DNA of 6,139 bases from CG2-30-51-40 sp041753575 (GCA_041753575.1 JBGSUA010000093.1:1-6139), one strand, 5' to 3'; shown: positions 1-5,271, numbered from the stretch's first letter. Program-made: numbers and translations. The notes: a model not told the origin generated them from the sequence alone.

Positions 1-54
1 GAAAAACAACAAATCTCTGATGTCTTGGCTTTCCGAGCTTTGCGAATGAAACAT
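1..54 (-). CDS. Possible start of an element-encoded gene, cut by the window edge
   Basis: An ATG at 54-52 on the minus strand opens a frame that stays open for 18 codons to the edge of the window. It begins MFHSQSSESQ and continues DIRDLLFF. It starts directly at the inner arm of the 13-base inverted repeat, where the first gene of an inserted element would be expected. There is no clear Shine-Dalgarno sequence (only a GAGAG about 20 bases upstream), and 18 codons are too few to recognise a family. An integrase or transposase is the natural guess from position alone. The open stretch could be chance. Confidence 0.22.
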   Translation of the reverse strand, partial: MFHSQSSESQDIRDLLFF

Positions 55-135
55 TATGTAAAGTTGTTAGAACTCTCAACGCTGCAACTAAACGAGATGC
101 TCTGGCAACTTTACATAAGTAAACGCTTTACATAA
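54..135. repeat. Three copies of TTATGTAAAG at the element end
   Basis: On the plus strand, CTTTACATAA occurs at 109-118 and 126-135 as direct copies 17 bases apart. The inverse, TTATGTAAAG, lies at 54-63. The inner pair extends to a perfect 13-base inverted repeat, TTATGTAAAGTTG at 54-66 and CAACTTTACATAA at 106-118, with 39 bases between. The outermost copy coincides with the point where the helicase gene is broken. Such arrays at an element end are usually protein binding sites for the mobilising enzyme. That role is inference. Confidence 0.7.
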
Positions 136-830
136 TTTCCGGTTCCGGCAGAGCCTCTGATCAAAAGGCGATCATTTTCCTCAAGGCTCTCAAGGACTGA
201 TATCTGCTCAAGATCAAGTGGAAGACGTCTTTCCTCATCAATACGAACTTTGCTTCCAAGGCAGAGCCCAGGCACCCATGTCTCTCCCCAGAGTCTGTGA
301 ACAGCATCCGTCCAACCCTGCGACGGAGACCACGGGTCGGGCACGGCCCGGTTCATTATATCAGGGAGGATCACCCTCAGGTGCGGAAGGTCGTTACATC
401 CTATCAAGATACCCTGAAGGCCTTCTCCCTGCAGCCGATGGTCGGATATCGTGTCAGGAAAGCATACGGCGCATCCGATTGTAGGAGGATTGAGATTGAG
501 ATCCTTTATCCTTTCAGCCAGTATAGTTCTGAAGGAGAAGGCCTCATCGAGGGGTCTGGAATCCATGGGCCGGCCGTTTTGATACCACTGGCCGTCCCTT
601 ATCTCAATCAGGCCGCCTTTGACTTCAATTATCAGGATGCCGGGTCTTCCGGGATCTGCGATTATGAAATCAGCTTCATCGAATCTCCCGGAGCTTGTGC
701 TCCTGAGTCTAAGGCTGTGCCATGCCCACCATCTTTCGGGAAGGCCTGACCTCAATGCTTCATAGAATCTCTTTTCGGCTTCTGAGCCGGTAAGGCGGGG
801 GGATACTTTCGGCCAGAGGTGGTCAGTCAT
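111..830 (-). CDS. NERD-domain nuclease-helicase, truncated inside Walker A
   Basis: The product is the N-terminal part of a NERD-UvrD/DEAD-type nuclease-helicase, a family of predicted cytoplasmic DNA-processing enzymes that often occurs in accessory and defence regions. Residues 13-75 carry the NERD pattern: an early glutamate (GSEAE, 15-19), EADFII at 52-57 and IIEVKGG at 67-73, giving the D54, E69, K71 set of a PD-(D/E)xK nuclease. Residues 205-231 begin the helicase with a Q-motif-like LDLEQ and then IRGSAGTG, the first part of a GxxGxGK(T/S) Walker A loop. The loop is never completed: the lysine and threonine are replaced by NYVKRLLM and a stop encoded by the inserted element. Family members usually run to several hundred residues, against 239 here, so all helicase activity is lost. 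The ATG at 830 is the first start after an in-frame TGA; no good ribosome binding site precedes it. Whether the nuclease fragment is still made is unknown. Confidence 0.82.
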   Translation of the reverse strand: MTDHLWPKVSPRLTGSEAEKRFYEALRSGLPERWWAWHSLRLRSTSSGRFDEADFIIADPGRPGILIIEVKGGLIEIRDGQWYQNGRPMDSRPLDEAFSFRTILAERIKDLNLNPPTIGCAVCFPDTISDHRLQGEGLQGILIGCNDLPHLRVILPDIMNRAVPDPWSPSQGWTDAVHRLWGETWVPGLCLGSKVRIDEERRLPLDLEQISVLESLEENDRLLIRGSAGTGNYVKRLLM

Positions 831-972
831 TTTTGCAGCTCAGGGCGCCATGAAGGAAAGTAAATAATCCCGGGATATAAGAGGTGCCAGTATGGGATGT
901 TGAAAGAACCATATCCTTTCTATCCGCCTCGATAGATGCGTTGGATGACTGACAAAGAGCTTTACTGTTTCC

Positions 973-1260
973 TTATGAAATCTCCAAAAAGACCTCCGGC
1001 TTTTGCTCCGCAATCCTTAATAGAGAAATGGCTGGCCCGCTTGGCTTTCGCCTTCCCTGCTCCCAATCCTGAAGCGTTCGCAAACTTACCCCCAATAACC
1101 CCGCAAAAGCCGACTGGGATAGTTTCAGCTTGGCACGGATCACCTGCGGATGCGATGCCTCTTTCATGCTATGAACGCGCAGATCTGTCTTCCCGGCCTT
1201 ATAGGCTTTAACGTGACTGACACCTTCAATAATTTCCTTACCAATATTACGCTTAGGCAT
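973..1260 (-). CDS. XRE-family antitoxin (HigA/NadS-like)
   Basis: A 95-residue DNA-binding antitoxin of the HigA/NadS-like XRE group, normally paired with a RelE/HigB-type toxin that it binds and whose promoter it represses. Residues 45-75 form a typical helix-turn-helix (LKLSQSAFAGLLGVS, then RTLQDWEQGRRKPSG), matching the SQ..FA..LGVS..T...WE.G.R.P pattern. The start at 1260 is preferred over the longer frame opening at 1293, because MPKRN is the usual N-terminus of the group and AAAGGA lies about 8 bases upstream. Its first eight bases overlap the end of the toxin remnant, the usual translational coupling of such pairs. The gene looks intact although its toxin is destroyed, so it is probably an orphan repressor. 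It is likely transcribed from the promoter at 1382-1410, over a palindrome it may bind. Confidence 0.85.
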   Translation of the reverse strand: MPKRNIGKEIIEGVSHVKAYKAGKTDLRVHSMKEASHPQVIRAKLKLSQSAFAGLLGVSLRTLQDWEQGRRKPSGPAISLLRIAEQKPEVFLEIS

Positions 1261-1375
1261 CTTCAAGTTCCTTTGCGATTTTACGCAAACCATGAGCAGG
1301 GATCATTTCAACTTCATCTTCAGAGAGATAGTCTTAAATATACTGCGTAAACGCGGTTGCTTTGATGAATTCCAT
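1253..1375 (-). pseudogene. RelE/HigB-type toxin remnant: both ends kept, middle deleted
   Basis: The frame from the ATG at 1375 reads MEFIKATAFTQYI, a stop (TAA, 1336-1334), DYLSEDE, then VEMIPAHGLRKIAKELEDA and a final stop at 1253. The first part matches the start of RelE/HigB-type toxins of the kind that accompany NadS-like antitoxins (MEFIE...AF...L.DYLSDDEY). The second matches their C-terminus (KNEVE.IPAH.L.KI..E). These toxins are usually about 105-115 residues, so roughly 70 central codons, including the RNase core, are missing. The join keeps the frame and falls at a Glu/Asp-rich stretch shared by both sides, suggesting deletion between short identical sequences. The premature TAA is a second, independent lesion. 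The end still overlaps the antitoxin start by eight bases. The identification rests on recalled family patterns rather than a search. Confidence 0.75.
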
Positions 1376-1381
1376 TGATTG

Positions 1382-1410
1382 ATTATACGTCCTTGCCGTA
1401 TCATCTGCAA
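1382..1410 (-). promoter_or_regulatory. Sigma-70-type promoter of the toxin-antitoxin remnant
   Basis: On the minus strand, TTGCAG (1410-1405) and a perfect TATAAT (1387-1382) are separated by 17 bases. Only six bases (CAATCA) separate the -10 box from the toxin ATG at 1375, so transcription should begin at or within a base or two of that ATG, giving a leaderless or nearly leaderless message. The promoter lies just after the stop of the ADP-ribosylglycohydrolase gene, so the antitoxin can be expressed independently of it. Confidence 0.7.
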
Positions 1411-1412
1411 GG
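1391..1412. promoter_or_regulatory. Operator-like inverted repeat inside the promoter
   Basis: CCTTGC (1391-1396) and GCAAGG (1407-1412) are perfect inverted arms separated by ten bases. The repeat covers the -35 box and most of the spacer of the promoter at 1382-1410. XRE antitoxins commonly repress their own operons from such palindromes, so this is the best candidate binding site for the product of the gene at 973-1260. Binding is inferred from position and symmetry only. Confidence 0.5.
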
Positions 1413-1436
1413 CATTCTTATGAGGGTTGTGCGGAG

Positions 1437-2360
1437 CTATTTCTTATCATGGAGCTCTGTGGCAAATCGGTTTATATGGTCAAACTGAGCAAGCTTCCCC
1501 AGCCATTCCTCCGGAATGCCATCAACTCCATAGTAGGCCCCTGCTATCTGACCGTATATGGCGGCGGTGGTGTCGGCATCGTCTCCGAGATTTACGGCAA
1601 GCAAGCATCCTTCTCTGAAATCAGATGAGCGTCTGAATGCCCACAAGGCCGCCTCAAGGGATTTCACCACATAGCCGCTTCCCACAATCTCAGGAGGCTC
1701 TTTTTGTTTGAAAGAGCCGCAGGCGATTTCATCAATCTCCGCGCACAAGGGGTTTCTTTCCCAAAGCCCTTTGGCAGGCTCATAGCAACTGGAGAGAAGT
1801 TCATCCCTGGAGGCACCCTTGAGCGCCCCGACAATAAGGCCTCCAAAATACCGGCAGGCATCAAGGCAGGTGATAGCTCCGTGGGTTGTCCTTGAACTTT
1901 CGGCGCTGTAAAATACTGCCTTTTCAGGCTCCGATGCAAAATAGAGGGGAACCGGGGCAAGCCTCATAAGGCTTCCGTTTCCTGCTTTGTTAGGGTCGGC
2001 TGAGCCTGAATAGGGATCCCCTGAAATGCAGTATTTCCGCAGGGCTTCTGAGACGGTATTTCCTATGTCAAAGCACCTCCCGTTGCTGCTCAGGTATCCC
2101 TCCTTCCACCATTTTACATACCGCTCCATTTGATCCCCGGGATCAAACCCCTTGCATTTGATAAGGCTTTCAGCAAGGCAAAGGGCCATGGACGTATCGT
2201 CTGTCCACTCGCCAGGCTTGAGCCTGAAAGCTCCTCCTCCTGCCATATCCTTTACAGGTGTGAAGGAGCCGGGTCGCTTGAACTCAACAGTCGTTCCCAG
2301 GGCGTCTCCTGTGGCAAGCCCAAGAAGGCAACCCTGATAGCGCATCTCACTTGTAATCAC
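1437..2360 (-). CDS. ADP-ribosylglycohydrolase family protein (DraG/ARH-type)
   Basis: A 307-residue member of the ADP-ribosylglycohydrolase family, di-metal enzymes that remove ADP-ribose from modified proteins or hydrolyse related ADP-ribose compounds, normally in the cytoplasm. All hallmark motifs are present: GCLLGLATGDALG near the N-terminus (residues 10-22), WTDDTS at 52-57 supplying metal-binding Thr and two Asp, GNGSLMR at 127-133, and GDDADTTAAIYGQIAGA at 259-275 with the second metal-binding Asp pair. Length is normal for the family and there is no signal peptide. I choose the GTG at 2360 because GGAGGG lies seven bases before it. A GTG at 2375 and an ATG at 2345 are alternatives. 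It sits 126 bases after the hydrolase gene at 2487-3410 and may be co-transcribed with it. The target is unknown: no ADP-ribosyltransferase or nitrogenase gene is nearby, so DraG in the strict sense is not implied. Confidence 0.9.
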   Translation of the reverse strand: MITSEMRYQGCLLGLATGDALGTTVEFKRPGSFTPVKDMAGGGAFRLKPGEWTDDTSMALCLAESLIKCKGFDPGDQMERYVKWWKEGYLSSNGRCFDIGNTVSEALRKYCISGDPYSGSADPNKAGNGSLMRLAPVPLYFASEPEKAVFYSAESSRTTHGAITCLDACRYFGGLIVGALKGASRDELLSSCYEPAKGLWERNPLCAEIDEIACGSFKQKEPPEIVGSGYVVKSLEAALWAFRRSSDFREGCLLAVNLGDDADTTAAIYGQIAGAYYGVDGIPEEWLGKLAQFDHINRFATELHDKK

Positions 2361-2410
2361 AGCCCTTCCCTCCACCCCAAAACGTATTGTTCCTGTTCCG
2401 GCGTCTCAGG

Positions 2411-2430
2411 AGTCCTTCTGTGGGAGGACT
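2411..2430. repeat. Short hairpin between the hydrolase and ADP-ribosylglycohydrolase genes
   Basis: AGTCCT (2411-2416) and AGGACT (2425-2430) form a six-base stem with an eight-base loop in the gap between two minus-strand genes. There is no run of T after it in the reading direction, so I do not call it a terminator. It may attenuate or do nothing. Confidence 0.3.
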
Positions 2431-2486
2431 TCGGACACTGGCGCCAGAGTTCTCGAAGCCGATTGAGGGCAGATGAGCCTCCTTCT

Positions 2487-3410
2487 TTACTTGCTTTTCA
2501 AGAAGGTCAAATAATGCTCTGCGGCCTCCTGGGGCCTTTCGATCATGGGCAGATGCCCGCAGTCTTTCATGATCACGGTGGTGGAATCAGGTAGCCCCTT
2601 CTTTAGGACCAGCGCACTCGATACGTCCAGTACTCGGTCCTGGTCGCCCCAGAGCACAAGGGTGCGGGCTTTCACTTTCGGCAGGTCCGGCTCCAGCGCT
2701 TCGTGTTCGCTTGAGATCTGTTTAAAGATCCTCTCGTTGCCGGCTCTGTGGTTCTGAGCCTCCTCGACAAGGAGTTTCTTGACGAATCCCGGGATGTCCG
2801 GCGGCGTTGAAAACACAAATTGGATCAGCCTGTCAAACTCCTCCACCGACCCGGCGATGAGCGGGTTGGGTTCGCCTCTGGACATTCTTTTGGCCATTTC
2901 GCTGGATACGGGTGACCTCACACCCGCCGTATTGAAGAGCCCCAGGGTGATCACTCTTTCTGGAAACATAACTGCATATTGAGCCGCGATGTAACCCCCC
3001 ATTGAATTGCCGACTATATGAAATCTCTGAATGCCCATCGCATCAGCGAACTGATTCAGCCTCTTTGCCTGCTCGGCTATGCCGTAAGATGCTTTTTCCA
3101 GGGAAGTGCTGTTCCCGAAGCCGGGTAGATCGAGAGCGATCACACGGAAGCCAGGGGTTATGAATTTGGCAAAACGCGTCCAATTGTCCTTGTTGGCGGC
3201 AAAGCCGTGGACCATGATGATGGCTTCTCCCCTTCCGCCCTCGAGATATGCAATCTCGTGATCGCCGATGAGAGCTGTCTTCTGTTTGAGCCCAGCGGCT
3301 TTCCTTTCCGAATCGGTTGCCCTTTTAAGAAGCAGACTCGGAAGAACAAAGTACGCGACCAACGCGAGAGCCACAACTGCTGCAATTATTACAACAACTT
3401 TCTTCTTCAT
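2487..3410 (-). CDS. Membrane-anchored alpha/beta hydrolase (lipase/esterase-like)
   Basis: A 307-residue alpha/beta hydrolase fold enzyme, probably an esterase or lipase of unknown substrate. Residues 1-30 are a short basic start (MKKK) followed by a hydrophobic helix, VVVIIAAVVALALVAYFVLP, with no lipobox or clear cleavage site, so the enzyme is likely tethered in the inner membrane facing the periplasm. The oxyanion motif HGF is at 68-70 (HGFAANKDNW), DLPGFGNS at 94-101, the nucleophile elbow GNSMGG at 134-139 with Ser136, the acid loop WGDQD at 254-258 with Asp258, and the catalytic His at 286 (DCGHLPMIERP). The triad is therefore complete. The start is supported by GGGAGG seven bases before the ATG. 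It lies 284 bases after the ubiquitin-like gene and before the ADP-ribosylglycohydrolase. The sequence resembles C-C hydrolases and lipases of the same superfamily, and motifs alone do not distinguish these. Confidence 0.88.
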   Translation of the reverse strand: MKKKVVVIIAAVVALALVAYFVLPSLLLKRATDSERKAAGLKQKTALIGDHEIAYLEGGRGEAIIMVHGFAANKDNWTRFAKFITPGFRVIALDLPGFGNSTSLEKASYGIAEQAKRLNQFADAMGIQRFHIVGNSMGGYIAAQYAVMFPERVITLGLFNTAGVRSPVSSEMAKRMSRGEPNPLIAGSVEEFDRLIQFVFSTPPDIPGFVKKLLVEEAQNHRAGNERIFKQISSEHEALEPDLPKVKARTLVLWGDQDRVLDVSSALVLKKGLPDSTTVIMKDCGHLPMIERPQEAAEHYLTFLKSK

Positions 3411-3694
3411 GCTGCGCCCTCCCTTGTAGAAACGACATAAGAGTTAAGTGAAATGGCAAATATCAAGTGCAGAACTTTCCTAATCATCCGTGCGGATCTT
3501 TGTGTCGGCTGAATCAGCTTTATTACTTTTTAAATCCTCCTCCTGAGGCATGATAGAATGCCTTTGCCAAACATATCATTCAAACCGAAGAAGGATGCCG
3601 TATAAGATTCTACACCAACCTAGCTGAGCATTATGCCCCAAAAAGACATCTCTCAAGGTCAGCTTTCGGTGAACCAAACAAATTTATCCGGTTG
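3411..3694. other. Intergenic region between the ubiquitin-like gene and the anchored hydrolase gene
   Basis: These 284 bases hold no convincing gene. I see three small symmetries: AGGCAT/ATGCCT around a six-base loop (3546-3563), GCTGAATCAGC (3508-3518) and ATCCG/CGGAT (3486-3497). Read toward the hydrolase gene there is also an unused GGAGGAGG just after the first hairpin, not followed by a start codon at a useful distance. No promoter with two good boxes is evident. The symmetries are candidates for an operator or weak termination signal, nothing firmer. Confidence 0.3.
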
Positions 3695-4099
3695 CTAGCG
3701 CCTCCTAACCATCAGAAACCTCATCGCCATGAGACAGGTACTCATCCAAAGCAGCGCCATTCCCCAATCGGATACCGCAGGCACGGGCAAAGGATCCGAT
3801 GACTTCAACAAGAGGTATAATGTGCTTTCCTTTTGGATGTTGTAATCAGAAAGGGTTCTGCCATCCTCTAGTTCTTTTCCGGCAAAGATCAGCCGCTGCT
3901 GCTCCGGGGGGATGCCTTCCTTATCCTGAATCTTTGCCTTAACATTTTCTATGGAGTCAGATGGCTCAACATCCAAGGTAATCGTTTTGCCTGTGGGCGT
4001 CTTGACAAATATTTGCATGGCAGCGGCTTCCTGTGTTCCTAATAGAACAAAGGCCAGCGCAATTAGGAACCTCAGGGTCCTTATTCCCATCTCTCTCAT
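3695..4099 (-). CDS. Exported ubiquitin with an IPTL-CTERM-like tail
   Basis: A 134-residue protein in three parts. Residues 1-27 are a signal peptide: basic start (MREMGIRTLR), hydrophobic core (FLIALAFVLLG), and EAAA as cleavage site. Residues 28-98 match positions 1-71 of human ubiquitin at 64 of 71, from memory of that sequence. The differences are L8P, E16D, T22S, D39E, Q49E, H68Y and V70L. All seven ubiquitin lysines and Ile44 are kept. The LRLRGG end is replaced by LKSSDPLP, so there is no diglycine for E1 activation or conjugation. Residues 106-113, VPAVSDWG, fit the IPTLSEWG-type motif of IPTL-CTERM proteins, followed by a hydrophobic stretch (114-130) and RRR. In known systems such tails direct sorting by exosortase H. 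Cleavage after AAA would make the mature protein start at ubiquitin Met1. AAAGGG lies six bases before the ATG. Function is unknown; a surface-displayed ubiquitin mimic or binding domain is conjecture. Acquisition from a eukaryote is likely given the identity. Confidence 0.93.
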   Translation of the reverse strand: MREMGIRTLRFLIALAFVLLGTQEAAAMQIFVKTPTGKTITLDVEPSDSIENVKAKIQDKEGIPPEQQRLIFAGKELEDGRTLSDYNIQKESTLYLLLKSSDPLPVPAVSDWGMALLWMSTCLMAMRFLMVRRR

Positions 4100-4308
4100 A
4101 GCCTGCCCTTTCTTTGAGTGGACTTTTTCAGAATGCGTAAATCCAGCTTGCCCAGTTTGGCTGTTCTAATTTGTCCGCCTCTCACGTTACGTTAAGTTGT
4201 CAGCGCGCTTTACTGTGAGCGATTTTAAGAAGCCTTGTAGCAGTCTCCAGCACCCGCTTTGAAATAAAGTCGGAACCGCTCAGGCAAATGGACTCGGAAA
4301 CCCGGCAG

Positions 4309-4332
4309 ACGAAAAAAGAAAAGATTTTTCGT
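4309..4332. repeat. A/T-rich hairpin downstream of the lipoprotein hydrolase gene
   Basis: ACGAAAAA (4309-4316) and TTTTTCGT (4325-4332) form a perfect eight-base stem around an eight-base loop, 62 bases after the hydrolase stop in its reading direction. The stem is weak in G and C but the minus strand is U-rich across the loop and right arm. It could contribute to ending the hydrolase transcript. It is not a textbook terminator. Confidence 0.35.
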
Positions 4333-4338
4333 TAGGGG

Positions 4339-4384
4339 GCAGTTTTACCCTTGACAGCCGGAGGCCTTATAAGTGTTAGGGATC
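4339..4384 (+). repeat. Diverged direct repeat, copy 1
   Basis: Bases 4351-4384 match 5501-5534 at 27 of 34 positions without gaps, around TTGAC, GCCG, AGGCCTTA and TAGGGA. With one gap the similarity extends left through GCAG(T/A)TTAC. The copies are 1151 bases apart, in the same orientation, and bracket the lipoprotein hydrolase gene. It may be a dispersed intergenic repeat or the worn end of a cassette. Integron attC core sites (GTTRRRY with RYYYAAC) were looked for and are not convincingly present. Confidence 0.65.
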
Positions 4385-4394
4385 AAGGTTGTGT

Positions 4395-5213
4395 TCATTT
4401 GATCCGATCTCTATTTGACTGACTCAAGAGCATTGCCTCGCGGATCGCAGCGATAACCGACCCTGGTTTTTCAAGCGGGATCACATGCCCACTATCTACC
4501 CATATCTGTTGAGAACCTGGATAAAGGCGGGCAATGTCTTTACGTTTTTCGTTTGCGTCATCCGCTACTTTTGATTTTTCATCCAACGGTTTGGACGCAC
4601 TGAGAACGAATACAGGTTTGTTTGACAAGGTCGGGAGGTCTAGCACTTGCTTGCCGGTTTGAGGCAGCAAATCGAGTTCCTCCTTGGCAGTTCCTGTAAC
4701 CAAAACGCCAAGAATGCCACGAACCAAGAACGACTGCTTCTCCAGAGCACCTTCGCCATCAAGTTGTTGGGGGTGTGTCGAGTCAACTAAAATAAGCGCA
4801 CTCACCTCTTCTGGATAACGCCGGGCAAAAAGCTGCATGTACAACCCGCCCAGCGAGTGACCTACCAGGATGTACGGCGGTTTCATACCTTTGCTATAAA
4901 GCAGCCCTCTTAACTCATCCACTATATGCAAACCATCACGGGGCGTTGATACAGGATCACTATTTCCGTAACCGGGACGGTTGTATGCGAATGTCGTGGT
5001 GTCGTTCGAGATTGCAGGCAATACCTTCTTCCACCACTCCATTCTTCCGCCGAGCCCATTTTCGAAGACAACGGGAATCGTGTCCTGTCGAGTCAATGCA
5101 AACTCGATGTTCCGATTGCTGATCTTCTCAAATGTTGAATTGGGTAGTGACGCGCAACCAGAGAGCAACATCACCATCAGAACGGCAACAGCTTCCGCAA
5201 AAACCGTTTTCAT
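4395..5213 (-). CDS. Lipoprotein alpha/beta hydrolase
   Basis: A 272-residue alpha/beta hydrolase exported as a lipoprotein. The N-terminus has a hydrophobic core and the lipobox LLSGC with Cys20 as lipid attachment site. The next residue is Ala, not Asp, which favours sorting to the outer membrane. The mature enzyme shows an oxyanion region NGLGG (52-56), a YNRPGYGNS turn (77-85), the nucleophile elbow GHSLGG at 118-123 with Ser120, and the catalytic His243 in DSGHVIPLEKP. The acid is less clear: Asp144 in LVDSTHP or an Asp near 211 are candidates. The pattern resembles esterases and peptidase-like hydrolases acting on small molecules, but the substrate is unknown. It is not obviously a recent duplicate of the hydrolase at 2487-3410; their elbows and lengths differ. 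No strong Shine-Dalgarno precedes the ATG. It lies 295 bases upstream of the ubiquitin-like gene and is bracketed by the direct repeats. Confidence 0.88.
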   Translation of the reverse strand: MKTVFAEAVAVLMVMLLSGCASLPNSTFEKISNRNIEFALTRQDTIPVVFENGLGGRMEWWKKVLPAISNDTTTFAYNRPGYGNSDPVSTPRDGLHIVDELRGLLYSKGMKPPYILVGHSLGGLYMQLFARRYPEEVSALILVDSTHPQQLDGEGALEKQSFLVRGILGVLVTGTAKEELDLLPQTGKQVLDLPTLSNKPVFVLSASKPLDEKSKVADDANEKRKDIARLYPGSQQIWVDSGHVIPLEKPGSVIAAIREAMLLSQSNRDRIK

Positions 5214-5237
5214 GTTTATCAGGATATCCCTAAACCG

Positions 5238-5252
5238 GCAAAGCCAGAACCA
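5238..5252 (-). promoter_or_regulatory. Possible sigma-54-type promoter of the lipoprotein hydrolase
   Basis: On the minus strand TGGTTCTGGCTTTGC has GG and GC with exactly ten bases between, the defining spacing of sigma-54 (-24/-12) promoters, and ends 24 bases before the ATG. The remaining positions match the consensus only partly, and no enhancer binding site or activator gene is seen. A chance match is quite possible. Confidence 0.22.
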
Positions 5253-5271
5253 AAAATGTTAAAAGATCAGT

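Larger units (their letters stand above)
1..135 (-). mobile_element. End of an unidentified inserted element, continuing past the left edge
   Basis: Read on the minus strand, a helicase gene stops matching its family inside the Walker A motif at about base 136. From base 135 the sequence becomes TTATGTAAAG, a motif that recurs in this segment. This is the expected pattern where an element has inserted into the gene. The element runs leftward out of the window, so its recombinase or transposase and its other end cannot be seen. The closely spaced repeated motifs resemble binding sites at the ends of recombinase-mobilised elements, but I cannot assign an IS family. The boundary is inferred from the break in protein similarity and the repeat position, not from a target-site duplication. 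Confidence 0.5.
4100..4394. other. Intergenic region upstream of the ubiquitin-like gene
   Basis: These 295 bases contain no convincing gene on either strand. The right half carries a hairpin (4309-4332) and one copy of a direct repeat (4339-4384). The left half must contain the promoter of the ubiquitin-like gene if it has its own, but I find no pair of good -35 and -10 boxes. A near-palindrome ACGTTACGT (about 4185-4193) is the only symmetry there. Confidence 0.4.

Noticed and set aside
297..749. A 150-codon plus-strand open frame
   Set aside because: It lies wholly opposite the NERD-domain gene, has no ribosome binding site and no recognisable motif. The minus-strand frame has clear family motifs.
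2130..2594. A 154-codon plus-strand open frame across two minus-strand genes
   Set aside because: It spans the ends of the ADP-ribosylglycohydrolase and hydrolase genes, has a low-quality composition and no start signal.
3508..3563. Intrinsic terminators between the ubiquitin-like and hydrolase genes
   Set aside because: The stems are only four to six bases and no T-run follows them in the reading direction of the minus-strand genes.
3695..4099. Ubiquitin able to be conjugated
   Set aside because: The C-terminal LRLRGG is absent and replaced by a sorting-type tail, and no E1, E2 or deubiquitinase gene is visible.
2487..5213. The two alpha/beta hydrolases as a recent gene duplication
   Set aside because: Their lengths, anchors, nucleophile elbows (GNSMGG and GHSLGG) and flanking motifs differ, so they are at most distant members of one superfamily.
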